Source of the DNA: an uncultured Collinsella sp.
Lineage (GTDB): Bacteria > Actinomycetota > Coriobacteriia > Coriobacteriales > Coriobacteriaceae
Reading direction: 5' to 3'
Length of the DNA stretch: 7,423 bases
Assembly (NCBI GenBank): GCA_902490245.1
Contig: CABUDB010000071.1
Location: forward strand, 1-7,423
The notes under the pieces are model-generated. The model saw only the letters and a list, made by a program, of their open reading frames with translations. It did no database searches and was not told the DNA's origin. A program made the position numbers and the translations under genes. Within the stretch, counting starts at the first letter, position 1; every line of letters starts with the position of its first letter. This document shows positions 1 to 6,489 of this stretch, one piece after another.

Positions 1-46
1 ACCACCGAGATCTACACTCTTTCCCTACACGACGCTCTTCCGATCT
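1..46 (+). other. Illumina TruSeq P5 adapter remnant (sequencing artefact)
   Basis: The 46 bases read exactly as the 3' part of the Illumina TruSeq universal adapter, ending in the diagnostic GCTCTTCCGATCT. Only the first 12 bases of the 58-base oligonucleotide are missing. Genomic sequence begins immediately after, at about base 47. The orientation (adapter 5'-3' followed by insert) is what results when the mate read of a short insert runs through into the P5 adapter and is assembled untrimmed. This stretch should be masked; nothing in it is coding or regulatory. Confidence 0.97.
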
Positions 47-61
47 GAGGACGCATTCAGA

Positions 62-80
62 GGGAAACCCGTCGGGTCCC
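62..80 (-). terminator. weak hairpin downstream of ppc
   Basis: About 24 bases past the ppc stop there is a short GC-rich hairpin. GGG (62-64) pairs with CCC (78-80), and ACCC (67-70) pairs with GGGT (74-77), with a two-base bulge and a three-base loop. No U-tract follows it on the minus strand, and the nearby contig edge prevents seeing further. It may help end the ppc transcript, but it could also be chance pairing in GC-rich DNA. Confidence 0.22.
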
Positions 81-103
81 GGTGAGAGCCACAGGGCTAT
101 CGA

Positions 104-2929
104 TTACCCCGTGTTCTGCAGTCCTGCCGAGACGCCGGTCACAGTCGAAAGAATCAGGCTCATGTACTCGGCCTTCTTCTCCTCGGCCATCTCGTCCTGG
201 TTCATACGCACCTCGCGAAGGGCGCGGACCTGGGCGATGGACAGGGCGTCGACGTAGGGGTTACGCACGCGAACGGCGCAGCCGAGCACGCGACGACGCT
301 GCAGCGGCCACTCGTCACCGACGATGGCAAGGACCCACTTACGCGTGAGCTGCATCTCGGTGAAGACCTTCTTGGACAGATCCTGGCGGTCGCCCAGGTG
401 CAGATACATCTTGGCGATGCGCTGGTCAGTCTTGGCGATCGACATCTCGATGTTGTCGATAAAGGTGCGGAAGAACGGCCACTCCTGGTAGGCAGCCTTA
501 AGCTGGTCCAGATCGCCAAACTGCTCGCAGGCGGTACCCAGGCCGTACCAAGCGGCCAGATTAATGCGCGCCTGGCTCCAGCTGAAGATCCACGGAATGG
601 TACGCAGGTCGTCGAGCGACTTGGCACCCAAGCCGCGCTTGGCGGGACGCGAGCCGATCGGCAGCAGACCGACCTCGGTCAGCGGCGTCACGGTCGAGAA
701 CCACGGTGTAAAGTCCTCGGTGTTCAGCAGGTCCAGATAGCGCTCGTGGCTTGCAGCGTTGAGCTTCTCGGCCATATCCCAGAACTTCTGCGTGGTCTCG
801 GTGTTGGTCTTCTCGACACTCGGGGCCGACTGCAAAAGCGTTGCGGCGGCAACGGACTCAACATGGCGCTGAGCCAGCGTGCGGTTGCCGTAACGGGCAA
901 AGATGACCTCGCCCTGCTCGGTGAGCTTAAAGAAGCAGTTGACCGAACCCTTGGGCTGCGCCAGCACGGCCTTGTTGGCCGGACCGCCGCCACGGCCCAC
1001 GGCACCGCCGCGACCGTGCATGAGCACCAGGTCGATATCGTTCTTCTCTGCCCACTTGGCAATACGCTCCTGCGCGGAGTGCAGCGCGAGCATGGCCGTG
1101 GTAGGACCGGCATCCTTGGAGGAGTCGGAATAGCCCAGCATGACCTCCATGCGGCGGTTGGTCTGGGCAAGGCGCTTCTGCACCACGGGCAGCGTAAGCA
1201 TCTGGTCGAGCACGTCGACGCAGCCCTCGAGGTCCTCGAGCTGCTCGAACAGCGGGATCACGTCGAGCTCGGGGACATCCTCCTCGTGCGCGAAGGACAG
1301 GTGGGCCAGCTCAAAGACGTCAGCCACGTGCTGAGCGCTCTTGGTGAACGAGATGATGTAGCGGTGCGCCATCTTCTTGCCGTAACGCTTTTGGATGGAA
1401 CCGATGGCACGGAAGGTGTCGATGACCTCGCGCGTCATGGGCTGCAGGTCGCCATGGATACCGTTCTCGTGGATATCCTTGAGGGCGCGGGCATGCACCA
1501 CGGAGTGCTGACGGAACTCCATCTCGACCATGTGGAAGCCGAAGGACTCGACCTGCCAGATGATGGTCTGGACCGGGCCGTAGGCAGCACGGACGGCACC
1601 GCAGGCAGCCAGCGAACGCTGGACGACACGCAGGTCATCCAGGAACTCATCGGCGCTGTGATACATCGTGTCGGTGATACGGCGCACGGTGGCGTTCAGA
1701 CGATCGGCCATGACGAGCATGACGGCGCGATGCGGCTCGTGCTCGGAGATCAGCTCGGCACGTGCGGTGTACTGGGCGCTCATCTCGACCTGATGGTTCC
1801 ACAGGTTGATGAGCTCGGCAGACGGCTTGCTGTAGGTGGCCTCGAGCGTGAGGTTGCGGCCGATGCGGCGGCACTTGTCCTCGAGCTTGAGCACCATGTG
1901 CGTAAAGTACTTGGCGGCGACTTCGCGGCTCACCTTGGCGGTGACGTTGGGGTTACCGTCGCGGTCGGAGCCGATCCAGCTGCCGGGATGGAAGAATGCC
2001 GGGCACAGCGGCGGCACGGTACCGGCCTTGTCCCCCAGCACCCAGTCGTCAAAACGACGATAGATGACGGGGATAACGTCGAACAGCGTGTTATCGAAGA
2101 TGTCGATGATGGTATCGGCTTCCTCGACCGGCGTGGGCTTCTTGAGCGCGATGGGGCTCGTACGCACCAGGGCGTCGATCTCCTGCAGCATATGGCGCTC
2201 GTTCTCCACCAGGTCGGAGCCGCCCAGGCGCGGACGCTCCTCCAGCAGGTTGGAGATACGGCGAATCTTGCCCTCGACGGCCTTACGACGGGCCTCGGTG
2301 GGATGTGCGGTAAAGACAGGGTGGAACTCGAGCTTGCCGAGCAGCTCGTTGGCGCCCTCGACACCCATCTCGTTTACCAACTGGTGATAGGCGACGGTGA
2401 GTTCGTTGGCGGGATCGACCTCGGTATCGGTCGATGCGCCGGCCTCGCGCTCGCGCAGCTGCGCCACACGGTAGTTCTCCTCCGACAGGTTTGCCAGGTG
2501 GAAGAAGCTCGTAAAGGCGCGGACGATGACCTGCTGCTTATCGAGCGGCAGGCTGTCGATCAGATCGACGACCTCACGGAATGCCACGACGGTGGGCTCG
2601 TCGGCGGTGGGCACGCCCTGCTCGTCGACGGACTCGTCGGCAGCACGGGTGCCGGGGTTTCCGGCGTTGGCCACAATCTCGGCTGTCAAAATCTTGTCGA
2701 ACAGGTCCGCGATCTCGGGATCATACTCGCTAAGCACACGGCGCTCCAGGCGCAGGAACAGCGCCAGATTATCGCGCAGCTCCTCGGGGATCTCGATCTC
2801 GGCGAGACGCTCCCTGGACTCGGCATTCGAGCCGATTCGGTTAACGAGGCGGTTGACCACGGCAGCGACGCGCGCCGCGGCTTCGGGTACAGACTGGTTG
2901 CTTAGGTTCTCAGCCACGTTTCCTCCCAT
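104..2929 (-). CDS. ppc: Phosphoenolpyruvate carboxylase
   Basis: Cytosolic enzyme that carboxylates PEP with bicarbonate to oxaloacetate plus phosphate, the anaplerotic feed into C4 acids. The 941-residue product is full length for bacterial PEPC and ends in the family's invariant QNTG. Visible motifs: TAHPTE (207-212, catalytic His209), GSDRDGNP (320-327), VMLGYSDSSKDAG (596-608), HGRGGAVGRGGGP (638-650), GSRPAKR (759-765), and RTIPWIFSWSQ (776-786). Residues matching the E. coli aspartate-inhibition site seem present (R646, K833, R889, N939), so feedback inhibition by aspartate is likely; this is inferred by motif position. Start: the ATG at 2929 has AAGGAGG only one base upstream, which is too close, whereas an in-frame GTG at 2917 (codon 5) has GGGAGG four bases upstream. 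The true protein may therefore be 937 residues. It follows hisS on the same strand but is separated by a hairpin and has its own -10 box. Confidence 0.97.
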   Translation of the reverse strand: MGGNVAENLSNQSVPEAAARVAAVVNRLVNRIGSNAESRERLAEIEIPEELRDNLALFLRLERRVLSEYDPEIADLFDKILTAEIVANAGNPGTRAADESVDEQGVPTADEPTVVAFREVVDLIDSLPLDKQQVIVRAFTSFFHLANLSEENYRVAQLREREAGASTDTEVDPANELTVAYHQLVNEMGVEGANELLGKLEFHPVFTAHPTEARRKAVEGKIRRISNLLEERPRLGGSDLVENERHMLQEIDALVRTSPIALKKPTPVEEADTIIDIFDNTLFDVIPVIYRRFDDWVLGDKAGTVPPLCPAFFHPGSWIGSDRDGNPNVTAKVSREVAAKYFTHMVLKLEDKCRRIGRNLTLEATYSKPSAELINLWNHQVEMSAQYTARAELISEHEPHRAVMLVMADRLNATVRRITDTMYHSADEFLDDLRVVQRSLAACGAVRAAYGPVQTIIWQVESFGFHMVEMEFRQHSVVHARALKDIHENGIHGDLQPMTREVIDTFRAIGSIQKRYGKKMAHRYIISFTKSAQHVADVFELAHLSFAHEEDVPELDVIPLFEQLEDLEGCVDVLDQMLTLPVVQKRLAQTNRRMEVMLGYSDSSKDAGPTTAMLALHSAQERIAKWAEKNDIDLVLMHGRGGAVGRGGGPANKAVLAQPKGSVNCFFKLTEQGEVIFARYGNRTLAQRHVESVAAATLLQSAPSVEKTNTETTQKFWDMAEKLNAASHERYLDLLNTEDFTPWFSTVTPLTEVGLLPIGSRPAKRGLGAKSLDDLRTIPWIFSWSQARINLAAWYGLGTACEQFGDLDQLKAAYQEWPFFRTFIDNIEMSIAKTDQRIAKMYLHLGDRQDLSKKVFTEMQLTRKWVLAIVGDEWPLQRRRVLGCAVRVRNPYVDALSIAQVRALREVRMNQDEMAEEKKAEYMSLILSTVTGVSAGLQNTG

Positions 2930-2937
2930 TCCTCCTT
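2921..2937 (-). promoter_or_regulatory. Two overlapping Shine-Dalgarno sites at the ppc start
   Basis: On the minus strand the sequence reads AAGGAGG-A-ATG-GGAGGAAAC-GTG. The first site (2931-2937) ends one base before the ATG. The second (GGGAGG, 2922-2927) overlaps the ATG and sits four bases before an in-frame GTG at 2917. Spacing argues for initiation at the GTG, perhaps with some use of the ATG; the two products would differ by four residues. Confidence 0.6.
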
Positions 2938-2961
2938 CTATGCACGTAACATGCGGTATTC

Positions 2962-2967
2962 ATTATA
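2962..2967 (-). promoter_or_regulatory. Candidate -10 box of the ppc promoter
   Basis: A perfect TATAAT lies on the minus strand 32 bases before the ppc ATG and would give a leader of about 25-40 bases. No good -35 is present at 16-18 bases (the position reads GTCGAA), so the promoter may need an activator. An inverted repeat (2978-2986 and 3013-3021) straddles exactly this -35 zone. Confidence 0.55.
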
Positions 2968-2977
2968 GGCGCTTGAG

Positions 2978-3021
2978 AAATACTTTCGACACTGATTGCG
3001 CTTTACCACACAAAAGTATTT
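2978..3021. repeat. Inverted repeat upstream of the ppc -10 box, possible operator
   Basis: AAATACTTT (2978-2986) and its perfect reverse complement AAAGTATTT (3013-3021) are separated by 26 bases, with centres 35 bases apart. One arm sits between the -10 box and the -35 position and the other at about -58. The arms are AT-rich against a GC-rich background. A pair of regulator half-sites, or a binding site that loops, is a reasonable reading, but no regulator can be named from sequence. Confidence 0.35.
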
Positions 3022-3078
3022 TCTGCATTGCAAGGGTTTTTGCCCTAAATGGTCGTATTTCTCGGTGGGCGGCATACG

Positions 3079-3117
3079 TAAACGGGGGCATTCCGCATAA
3101 AAGCGAAACACCCCCGT
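3079..3117 (-). terminator. Hairpin terminator downstream of hisS
   Basis: A 15-bp uninterrupted stem, including three G-U pairs, is formed by 3082-3096 and 3103-3117 around a six-base loop. It lies about 60 bases past the hisS stop. The base holds ACGGGGG paired with CCCCCGT. On the minus strand it is followed only by a short UUUACG, so it is a strong hairpin with a weak U-tract. It probably ends the hisS transcript and separates it from ppc. Confidence 0.65.
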
Positions 3118-3175
3118 AACAATCGCTCGCAATAAGCTGAACTTTTTAGTGAGTCCACAGCTCAAAAAACATGCG

Positions 3176-4489
3176 CTACAGGCGCTCGCGAACCGCCTCG
3201 ACCACGTTGGCCAGATCGACGAGAACCTCGTCATGGCTCTCCATGTCGCGCACCTTGACCTTGCCGGCGGCAAGCTCGTCGCCGCCCAAGACCAAAATGA
3301 GCTTGGCGCCCACCTTGTCGGCCTGCTTAAACTGAGCCTTGAGCGAACGGCCCTGATAGTCTGCCTCGGTCACGATGCCTGCGGCGCGAAGCTCCTGCGT
3401 GATGGTAAAGACGTTCTGGCGCAACTCCTTGCCGGCGTTGGCGACGTAGACGCACGGGGCCTCCTCGGCACCCAGGTCGCTGTCAAAGGCCTGCAGGGCC
3501 AGCAGGGCGCGCTCAAAACCGACGGCGAAGCCGACGCCTGCCGTGGGCTTGCCGCCCTCGAGCTCGACCAAGCCGTCGTAGCGACCGCCGCCACCGATGG
3601 AGCCGACGCCAACGCCGGGGGCCTCGACCTCAAAGACGGTACGGGTGTAGTAGTCAAGGCCGCGCACCAGGGTGGGATCCTCGACATACTCGATGCCGGC
3701 GGCATCCAGATAGCGCTTGACCTGCTCGTAGTGCTCGCGGCACTCGTCGCACAGATTGTCACCCATCAGCGGGGCCTCGGCCATGATCTCGCGGCAGTGC
3801 TCGTTCTTGCAGTCGAAGGCGCGCAGCGGGTTAAGCTCGGCGCGCTCGCGGCACTCATCGCACATCTCGTCGGCGTGATCGAGAATGAACTGCTTGACCT
3901 GCTCGCGATAGGCCGGACGGCACTGGGCATCGCCCATCGAGTTAATGAGCAGACGAAGCTTGGAAAGATCGAAGCCCAGGCGCTTGTAGAACTCCATGAG
4001 CATAATGATGCACTCGGCGTCTGCCGCCGGATCGGGAGCGCCGAGCCACTCGATGCCTACCTGGTGGAACTGGCGCAGGCGACCCTTCTGAGGACGCTCG
4101 CCGCGGAACATGGCCTCGGCATAGTAGGCCTTAAACGGCGTGGAGCCCTGAGGCACCAGGTTGTTCTCCACGACAGCGCGCACCACGCCGGCCGTGCCCT
4201 CGGGGCGAAGTGCCAGGCGCTGCTTGGGCTTGAGTTTGGTGTCGGTGCCCTCGGTAAAGACGCGCTCCAGGTTGGCACCGCTGAACACGCGGAACATTTC
4301 CTTGCGCACGACGTCGGTCGACTGGCCGATACCGTGGACAAACACGTCCACCTGCTCGATCGCGGGCGTCTCGATGGGTTTAAAGCCAAACGGCTCGAAC
4401 ACGCCGGCAGCGATCTGCTGCATCTTTTGCCAGGCGCGCATCTCGGCGCCGATAAGGTCGCGGGTTCCCTCCGCCTTCTGTGCCTGCAT
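3176..4489 (-). CDS. hisS: Histidyl-tRNA synthetase
   Basis: Class II aminoacyl-tRNA synthetase that charges tRNA-His with histidine using ATP. The product is 437 residues, normal for bacterial HisRS. Visible landmarks in order: N-terminal GTRDL (8-12); RPEGT (95-99); motif 2 region with FRGERPQKGR (128-137) and the following RQFHQVGIEW; the HisRS-specific LVRGLDYYTRTVFE (274-287) and GSIGGGGRYDGL (296-307), which bind histidine; motif 3 GVGFAVGFERAL (318-329); and a C-terminal anticodon-binding domain from about 345, with LGGDELAAG (401-409). The start is the ATG at 4489, with GAAAGG nine bases upstream; an upstream in-frame TTG at 4495 lies only three bases from that site and is rejected. 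Three cysteine pairs (C210/C213, C227/C232, C247/C250) occur in the insertion. It is monocistronic by the promoter and hairpin around it. Confidence 0.97.
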   Translation of the reverse strand: MQAQKAEGTRDLIGAEMRAWQKMQQIAAGVFEPFGFKPIETPAIEQVDVFVHGIGQSTDVVRKEMFRVFSGANLERVFTEGTDTKLKPKQRLALRPEGTAGVVRAVVENNLVPQGSTPFKAYYAEAMFRGERPQKGRLRQFHQVGIEWLGAPDPAADAECIIMLMEFYKRLGFDLSKLRLLINSMGDAQCRPAYREQVKQFILDHADEMCDECRERAELNPLRAFDCKNEHCREIMAEAPLMGDNLCDECREHYEQVKRYLDAAGIEYVEDPTLVRGLDYYTRTVFEVEAPGVGVGSIGGGGRYDGLVELEGGKPTAGVGFAVGFERALLALQAFDSDLGAEEAPCVYVANAGKELRQNVFTITQELRAAGIVTEADYQGRSLKAQFKQADKVGAKLILVLGGDELAAGKVKVRDMESHDEVLVDLANVVEAVRERL

Positions 4490-4498
4490 GGGCAAACA

Positions 4499-4504
4499 CC
4501 TTTC
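4499..4504 (-). promoter_or_regulatory. Shine-Dalgarno site of hisS
   Basis: GAAAGG on the minus strand, nine bases before the ATG at 4489, fixes that start. The alternative TTG at 4495 would leave a spacer of only three bases. Confidence 0.65.
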
Positions 4505-4531
4505 TTTTGTATCGCGTCATAGGTAACGGTC

Positions 4532-4537
4532 ATTATA
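4532..4537 (-). promoter_or_regulatory. Candidate -10 box of the hisS promoter
   Basis: A perfect TATAAT on the minus strand, 42 bases before the hisS ATG, predicts a leader of about 35 bases. That is too short for a T-box riboswitch, and none of the T-box sequence landmarks are seen. No recognisable -35 hexamer exists at 16-18 bases (the region reads CGCCGC). Confidence 0.55.
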
Positions 4538-4570
4538 CGGCACAAACACATACAGCGGCGACGCGTCTGA

Positions 4571-4598
4571 CCGAACGAGGGTATGGGGGCTCGTTCGG
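4571..4598. repeat. Perfect 9-bp inverted repeat between the MFS remnant and hisS
   Basis: CCGAACGAG (4571-4579) and CTCGTTCGG (4590-4598) are perfect complements around a ten-base loop. The repeat lies past the TAG of the transporter remnant and upstream of the hisS -10 box. No T-run follows on either strand. It could be a degraded terminator of the transporter operon or a protein-binding site upstream of the hisS promoter at about -40 to -75. Confidence 0.45.
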
Positions 4599-4660
4599 CC
4601 AGATGCGCCGCCGCGGTAGCCACGGACGAAGCGGACAAGCGGCAATGCGCTTTGGCCTAT

Positions 4661-5157
4661 CTACTCCCCCGCCACGCTCGCGCGCAACTTGGCGGCGATA
4701 GGCTCGGATGCTAGCAGGAACACAAGCATGACCACGGAGCACGCCAGGCACACAATCCAGGTGCTCGCAAAGGAGCCCGTGACATCGAACAACACGCCCG
4801 AGACAATGGCGCCCACGGTGCCGCCGACCATCTCGAGCGAGGTAATAGTGCCGTGACCTTGCCGAGGTCGGCCATGCCAAACTGCTTGGACGCGGCGATG
4901 GTAGGCGTGATGGTGCCCATGCACGTTCCGATACCAAAGCTCACCGCGGCCACGATGGTACCGAGGTCCGTCGTCGGGAAGCACAACGCCACGCAGGCGA
5001 TAATGCACGCAACGGAGCCAAGGATATTGCCAAAGCGCAGGCCAAAACGGTCATAGATCGCGCCGAGCGAAATCTTGGCGATAACGACCGTGGCCATGAT
5101 GACAAAGCCGGAGGCCACGACGAGCCAACCGGAGAAGAATTTATGCTGCTGGGCTAT
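4661..5157 (-). pseudogene. Decayed major facilitator superfamily transporter
   Basis: About 165 residues remain of a transporter that would normally be around 400. The remnant begins with a typical MFS N-terminus (AQQHKFFSGWLVVASGF) but the start codon is ATA (5155-5157), preceded by a good AAGGAG (5164-5169). One hydrophobic stretch leads straight into KISLGAIYDRFG, the loop motif expected between TM8 and TM9. Four C-terminal helices follow (about residues 42-58, 62-84, 104-124 and 130-151). This suggests deletion from TM1 to TM8. A one-base loss between 4846 and 4847 then breaks the frame; adding a base restores GKVTALITSLEMVGG. The normal stop TAG is at 4661. It lies three bases after the amidohydrolase stop and was probably its co-transcribed importer. 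The substrate cannot be told. Non-functional as read. Confidence 0.8.
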
Positions 5158-5160
5158 GGA

Positions 5161-6459
5161 TTACTCCTTGTGGTCAGCGATATAGCCCAAAGCGACGGCG
5201 GCATAAACCGCGGCGCCAAGGGGAAGCTCGGCATCGCTAAAACGTGCCTTGGGATGATGCTGAGCAAAATGCTCGTCCGTATCAGTCACGGCAGCGCCCA
5301 CGGTAAAGTACGCACTCGGAATCTCGCTCGAAATCAACGCGAAGTCCTCGCTTGCCATGGCGTGGAACAGCGGCAGGAAGGCGGCCTTGGGCAGCACCGC
5401 GCCCACGTAGCCAAGCGACGCCTGGGTCATGTCGTCATCGAGTACGAGCGGGGGAACATCCGAGAGCGTCTCGAGGGTCGCCGGCGTGCGGTACGTTGCG
5501 GCCACGCCGTTGACGACCTCGGCGATGCGGGTCTTGAGGTGCTCTATGAGCTCGACGTCGAAGCCACGCAGCGTTCCCTCGAGCACACAAGTGTCGGGGA
5601 TGACATTTGCGGCCAGACCGCCGGCGAACTTACCAACGGTAAGCGCGACCTCCTTGGCCGCCGGCACCTCGCGGGAGATGAGCTCCTGAAGCGCCAGATG
5701 TACATGGACGCCGGCCGTGATGGGGTCGATGCAGATCTCGGGGCTCGAGCCATGGCCGCCCTTGCCCTGAAGCGTGATGCGAAAACCGTACACGCCCGAG
5801 AGCGCCGGGCTGCCGTAGAGCACCAGGCCAAGCGGCGACTGGCTATTGACATGCATGGCAAAGGCGACCTGAGGACGCGGGTTCTGCAGCAGACCGTCGG
5901 CGATGGCGGCGCGGGCACCCTCAAAGGTTTCCTCGCCCGGCTGGAACAGCAACTTAACCGTAGCGTTGGCATCAACAAGCTCTGCCTCGCGCGCTTTGAG
6001 CATACGAGCCGCACCAAGCAGCGCCGTCGCGTGCATATCGTGACCGCAAGCGTGCATGCAGCCGTTGGTGGATGCAAAGGGCTCGCCCGACTCCTCGGCA
6101 ACAGGCAGGGCATCCATATCGCCACGGAGCATGATGACCGTACCGGCCTGTTCGTCCGTGCAGACGCCATTGTCTTGGGCCGTGGCGGCACCGGCGCCGA
6201 CAAGGCCCACAACGCAGGAACCATCAACGAGCGTGGCAAATGGGATGTCCATCTCGGTCAGGCGCGCTTGGATATACGCAGAGGTCTGTGGGAGGCTATT
6301 ACCCAGCTCGGGCATCTGGTGTAGATCGTGTCGCCACACAGCAAGCTCCTCTGCAAAAGTCTGAGCTTCTGCAACAAGACCGTCACCGATAGCGGCCTGC
6401 GCCGCTGCGGTAGCCTTGGGCGCTGGTTGCGGTTGAAAATCGGACAAAGCTGGTGCCAT
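5161..6459 (-). CDS. M20D-family metallo-amidohydrolase (hippurate/N-acyl-amino-acid hydrolase type)
   Basis: Predicted cytosolic metalloenzyme that cleaves the amide bond of an N-acyl amino acid or a similar conjugate; the exact substrate is unknown. The 432-residue product shows the M20D pattern: RHDLHQMPEL (43-52), RGDMDALPV (112-120), HACGHDMHATALLGA (136-150), LLFQPGEE (170-177), AMHV (201-204), GKGGHGSSP (232-240, dimerisation domain), NVIPDT (285-290), MASEDFA (368-374) and HHP (401-403) near the C-terminus. Likely metal ligands are C138, H140, E177, H203 and H402, with E176 as catalytic base. There is no signal peptide or membrane helix. The start is the ATG at 6459, with GGAGGG five bases upstream; the in-frame TTG at 6513 has no such site. 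It is followed after three bases by a ruined MFS transporter, formerly its operon partner, and preceded by a terminator, so it must have its own promoter. Confidence 0.93.
   Translation of the reverse strand: MAPALSDFQPQPAPKATAAAQAAIGDGLVAEAQTFAEELAVWRHDLHQMPELGNSLPQTSAYIQARLTEMDIPFATLVDGSCVVGLVGAGAATAQDNGVCTDEQAGTVIMLRGDMDALPVAEESGEPFASTNGCMHACGHDMHATALLGAARMLKAREAELVDANATVKLLFQPGEETFEGARAAIADGLLQNPRPQVAFAMHVNSQSPLGLVLYGSPALSGVYGFRITLQGKGGHGSSPEICIDPITAGVHVHLALQELISREVPAAKEVALTVGKFAGGLAANVIPDTCVLEGTLRGFDVELIEHLKTRIAEVVNGVAATYRTPATLETLSDVPPLVLDDDMTQASLGYVGAVLPKAAFLPLFHAMASEDFALISSEIPSAYFTVGAAVTDTDEHFAQHHPKARFSDAELPLGAAVYAAVALGYIADHKE
5164..5169 (-). promoter_or_regulatory. Orphan Shine-Dalgarno site for the MFS remnant, embedded in the amidohydrolase 3' end
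   Basis: AAGGAG on the minus strand is encoded by the last two sense codons of the amidohydrolase (Lys-Glu). It stands six bases before an ATA that occupies the position of the lost ATG at 5157. The ideal spacing supports that ATA as the former start and shows that the two genes were translationally coupled. Confidence 0.6.
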
Positions 6460-6464
6460 AGATG

Positions 6465-6470
6465 CCCTCC
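6465..6470 (-). promoter_or_regulatory. Shine-Dalgarno site of the amidohydrolase
   Basis: GGAGGG on the minus strand lies five bases before the ATG at 6459. It decides this start over the upstream in-frame TTG at 6513. Confidence 0.75.
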
Positions 6471-6489
6471 AGTAACGTTTTTGCAGCAA

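Noticed and set aside
398..2905. Long plus-strand open frame opposite ppc
   Set aside because: It is exactly in codon register with ppc on the other strand and resembles no known protein. ppc is complete with all its motifs, so the open frame follows from the absence of TTA, CTA and TCA codons.
3033..3046. Small AGGG/CCCT hairpin upstream of ppc
   Set aside because: A four-base stem is within chance expectation and has no clear role.
4493..4495. TTG as hisS start, two codons upstream of the ATG
   Set aside because: It leaves only three bases to the Shine-Dalgarno site; the ATG at 4489 is spaced well and is the commoner start codon.
3149..4522. Long plus-strand open frame opposite hisS
   Set aside because: Same cause: in-register antisense of an intact, recognisable gene, with no recognisable protein pattern of its own.
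4490..4660. T-box riboswitch in front of hisS
   Set aside because: The likely leader is only about 35 bases and no T-box consensus or antiterminator pairing is visible.
4711..5118. A separate small membrane protein starting at the GTG at 5118
   Set aside because: The codon has no Shine-Dalgarno site, and the sequence upstream and the frame downstream both belong to the same broken MFS gene; the last 40 or so residues of this frame are out-of-frame nonsense.
5143..6324. Long plus-strand open frame opposite the amidohydrolase
   Set aside because: In-register antisense shadow; the minus strand carries the full M20D motif set.
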